A DNA stretch of 33,952 nt from Chloroflexota bacterium (GTDB lineage Bacteria; Chloroflexota; Dehalococcoidia; Lucifugimonadales; UBA3495), in assembly GCA_009840135.1 (NCBI GenBank), contig VXOH01000160.1:1-33952 (forward strand), in the 5' to 3' direction. The translations under genes were made by a program, and so were the position numbers. Below, in pieces: positions 32,136-33,952 of this stretch (positions within the stretch are counted from its first letter, which is position 1; each line of letters starts with the position of its first letter). The notes beneath the pieces were generated by a model. The model was not told the DNA's origin. It did no database searches and was given only the letters and a program-made list of their open reading frames with translations.

Positions 32136-32271
32136 GGTGAGTCGCTGGGTGGGTTGCGCCGTCGGCACAGGAGCAGGGGCCAGCGTGGGCGCCGGGGTGG
32201 CGGAGGGCGTCAGGGCCGGCCCGGGAGTAGGCGTCGGCGGCGTGGGCGTACCGGACGTCGGCGGGGTGAGT
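32136..32271 (-). other. Thr/Pro-rich reading-frame relic between convergent genes
   Basis: On the minus strand an open frame without a start codon reads LTPPTSGTPTPPTPTPG, continues in the same T/P/A style and ends at a TAA, bounded upstream by TGA. The composition equals the linkers of the secreted proteins here. It may be the broken end of an older secreted protein or a linker copied from one. No ribosome site is visible. Confidence 0.3.
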
Positions 32272-32371
32272 CAGCCTGGTAGCACAGAAGGAAAAGGCCG
32301 CCAAATATTCCGTTCCCCGGTTTGGCCAGAGCAATCATCCCTGAAGGCCCGGGCCCGGGGGACGGCCGCCG

Positions 32372-33856
32372 CTAATTGCGGACAAAACTGGCGGCTATCA
32401 CAGAGTTCACCGTCTGCAGTTCTTCGATGGCATGGACGCAGGCGCCCATCTGCAGCCAGAAATACTTGCGTTCCCGGACGTACACCCACTCTTGGAAGTC
32501 TTCCTCGCAGAAGGTGTGGGATATGCGCAGGCGATAGCGCACGTGGACGAGCTGCTCGTTTTGGGTACCGGCTTCGGTGATGTCCTGGAGGATTTCCACG
32601 CCGTCGGGGTAGTTCTGCCGCTGCTCGTCGAGGTAGGCATTGAGGAGCTCGGCCCCGGTGGACCTCCCGATGTCTCCAATGCCGACCCATACGTGGGCGA
32701 ATTTCTGGGGGCTGTCAAACCTGACGCTCTTGCGGTCGGAGTCGCGAATGGTCCAGTTGGAGGGAACGTCTATGGAAAAGTCGGCTGTCAGGTTGGTATA
32801 GGTGCGCGAGAAGGCCTCGGGCGTGGGGGTAAGGAAAGGGGTGGCGGTGGGCATGGGTTCAGGGGCGGCCACCATGACGCCCTGCTTCAGACCGGGGAGA
32901 ATCTCCCGGATGCTCTGCTGGGAAATGGCGAAGCCCACGCCCTCGACGCGCTCGCCGGAGAAGGACCAGTCGTAGTTGTAAGTGTTGATGCCCAGGACTT
33001 CCCCGCCGGTGGTCAGCAAGGGGCCGCCGCTGTTCCCCGGGTTAATGGGGGCATCGGTCTGGATTAGCCAGGCGTCGTGGGCAGGGTCGAAGCGGACGGC
33101 GGAGACGAGACCGCCCGTGACGGTGGCGGAGCCGGCAAAGCTGAGGGAGTAGCCCACAGTAACAACCTCGGTGCCGGGCTTCACGGAAGAGGAATCTCTG
33201 AAATCCAGGGCCACGAACGGGCCGCAGCAAATCTCCAGGACGGCCAGGTCCTTCACGCCGTCATAGCCGCGAACGGTGGCCGGGTAAACCAGGTTGTCGT
33301 CAACCTGGACCTGTATTCCCTCGGCGCCGTCAACCACGTGATGGTTGGTCAGTATCAGCCCGCCGCCCACCTCGGTGGTCTCAAAGATAACACCGGTTCC
33401 GCTGCTCAGGTCGGTTTCGATGCGCACCACGCCGGGCTTCACGCGGTCCACCATGGACGCCAGGTTGTGGGACAGCGCAAAGAGGGGTAACTGGGTATCC
33501 GCCGGTGTCGGGGTAGCGACGGGAACGGGCGTGGGAGTCGGCAAGGGAGTAGGAGTTGGCATGGCGGCGAGGGCCTTTTCCAGCTCCACCTGCACCTGGG
33601 CCTGAATTTCAGCCTGAACCTGGGCCTGGACCTGGGCCTCCACCGTCGCCGGAATGTCGGGGGTCGGGGTGGGAACCGGCGTTGGCATGGCATTCCGCAT
33701 GGTCGCAGTCACCGTGGCGGGAATGTCCGGCGAGGGAGACGGCTGCGGCGCCGCCGTGCAACCCGCCGCCACAAACAGCGTTACGGCAATGGCAGCCAGG
33801 GATACCAGGCTAATGGGTGTCTTGAAAGGAATCATTCTAAGGGTACAACGTCTCAC
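32372..33856 (-). CDS. lipoprotein trypsin-like serine protease (HtrA/DegP-like, S1C) with C-terminal PsbP-like domain
   Basis: 494 residues from GTG 33856; ATG 33835 (seven residues later) is equally possible and neither has a clear ribosome site. A lipobox (LFVAAGC) predicts lipid attachment at C33. A stalk of TPTP linkers and an alternating AQVQAQVQAEIQAQVQ helix runs to about 115. The protease domain covers about 130-325 with the triad H173 (TNHHVV), D203 (KDLAVL) and S276 (GNSGGP). Unlike DegP there is no PDZ domain; instead, after a TPTP linker, a domain of about 145 residues (350-494) with FSIDVPSNWTI and SVRFDS resembles PsbP/DUF-type ligand domains. It would sit outside the membrane and could trim or control the quality of exported proteins; it is convergent with the surface-protein block, so a link is only positional. 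A TTAAAAT box lies just upstream. Confidence 0.92.
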   Translation of the reverse strand: MRRCTLRMIPFKTPISLVSLAAIAVTLFVAAGCTAAPQPSPSPDIPATVTATMRNAMPTPVPTPTPDIPATVEAQVQAQVQAEIQAQVQVELEKALAAMPTPTPLPTPTPVPVATPTPADTQLPLFALSHNLASMVDRVKPGVVRIETDLSSGTGVIFETTEVGGGLILTNHHVVDGAEGIQVQVDDNLVYPATVRGYDGVKDLAVLEICCGPFVALDFRDSSSVKPGTEVVTVGYSLSFAGSATVTGGLVSAVRFDPAHDAWLIQTDAPINPGNSGGPLLTTGGEVLGINTYNYDWSFSGERVEGVGFAISQQSIREILPGLKQGVMVAAPEPMPTATPFLTPTPEAFSRTYTNLTADFSIDVPSNWTIRDSDRKSVRFDSPQKFAHVWVGIGDIGRSTGAELLNAYLDEQRQNYPDGVEILQDITEAGTQNEQLVHVRYRLRISHTFCEEDFQEWVYVRERKYFWLQMGACVHAIEELQTVNSVIAASFVRN

Positions 33857-33898
33857 TAGGGCTATTTTAACATGGACGGAACCAGGGTATTGCGATTA

Positions 33899-33926
33899 TC
33901 CCTTCCCCCTTGACGGGGGAAGGTTA
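33899..33926. repeat. dispersed palindromic repeat, copy near the window end
   Basis: CCTTCCCCC-TTGAC-GGGGGAAGG followed by TTAG matches the arm at 6098-6137 except for one loop base. The rest of 33857-33952 shows no gene. Confidence 0.65.
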
Positions 33927-33952
33927 GATACCGTGTTATGAGTCAAGGGTGG

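Noticed and set aside
32432-33067. Plus-strand frame of 211 residues opposite the protease
   Set aside because: Complement of a clear HtrA-like gene with intact triad; Gly/Ala-rich composition is typical for such shadows.

Overview
The window looks like a chromosomal stretch of a GC-rich bacterium, most plausibly a Chloroflexota of the Dehalococcoidia/SAR202 type. This is an inference from style: secreted proteins with long Thr-Pro linkers after the signal peptide, a lipoprotein HtrA-like protease whose stalk alternates IPATVEAQVQ-like segments with TPTP linkers, and large families of fibronectin type III (FN3) and plant-type leucine-rich-repeat (LRR) proteins. No taxonomic marker gene is present, so the assignment is soft.

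Layout. (1) Positions 1-1190 hold leftward genes: a four-helix-bundle protein of the 23S rRNA intervening-sequence family, a 2H-phosphoesterase-like protein, and a tiny ORF running towards the left edge. (2) Positions 1343-1719 hold three tRNAs: Leu(GAG), Cys(GCA) and Leu(UAA). (3) Positions 1872-3114 are a mobile-element graveyard directly downstream of tRNA-Leu(UAA): the first 51 codons of a tyrosine integrase, cut into by the front part of an IS5-family transposase, followed by the C-terminal two thirds of an IS110-family transposase. (4) An AT-rich, repeat-bearing gap (3115-3470) precedes the main cargo.

Positions 3471-32066 form one co-directional block of eleven genes. Seven encode secreted multi-FN3 proteins (6, 7 or 8 FN3 domains). 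One encodes a 1592-residue secreted protein built of SWM/cadherin-like modules. One encodes a membrane-anchored coiled-coil protein carrying a signal-peptidase-I-like Ser/His/Asp domain. Two encode LRR proteins. A convergent lipoprotein trypsin-like protease (32372-33856, minus) closes the window.

The most striking feature is that ten proteins with three unrelated bodies (FN3, SWM, LRR) share one short motif immediately after the predicted signal-peptide cleavage site: GPP, a Leu two to three residues later, an F-x-LP core, then LEQGRP and a Pro/Thr-rich linker. Nothing like an LPXTG or other C-terminal anchor is seen. Together with the neighbouring stalked signal-peptidase-like protein and the lipoprotein protease, this suggests an undescribed surface-display or processing system that uses an N-terminal tag. 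That functional link is inference; the shared motif is directly visible.

Six consecutive array genes (6289-23292) also share a duplicated 5' module: a palindromic C-rich/G-rich repeat, a GGAGG ribosome site and a TTG start. In five of the six a hexapeptide ORF (MAGGKS) ends on the TTG. The array shows ongoing birth and decay: terminal domains are shared patchwise between paralogs, and one member has lost its last FN3 domain to a nonsense mutation whose remnant is still readable after the stop.
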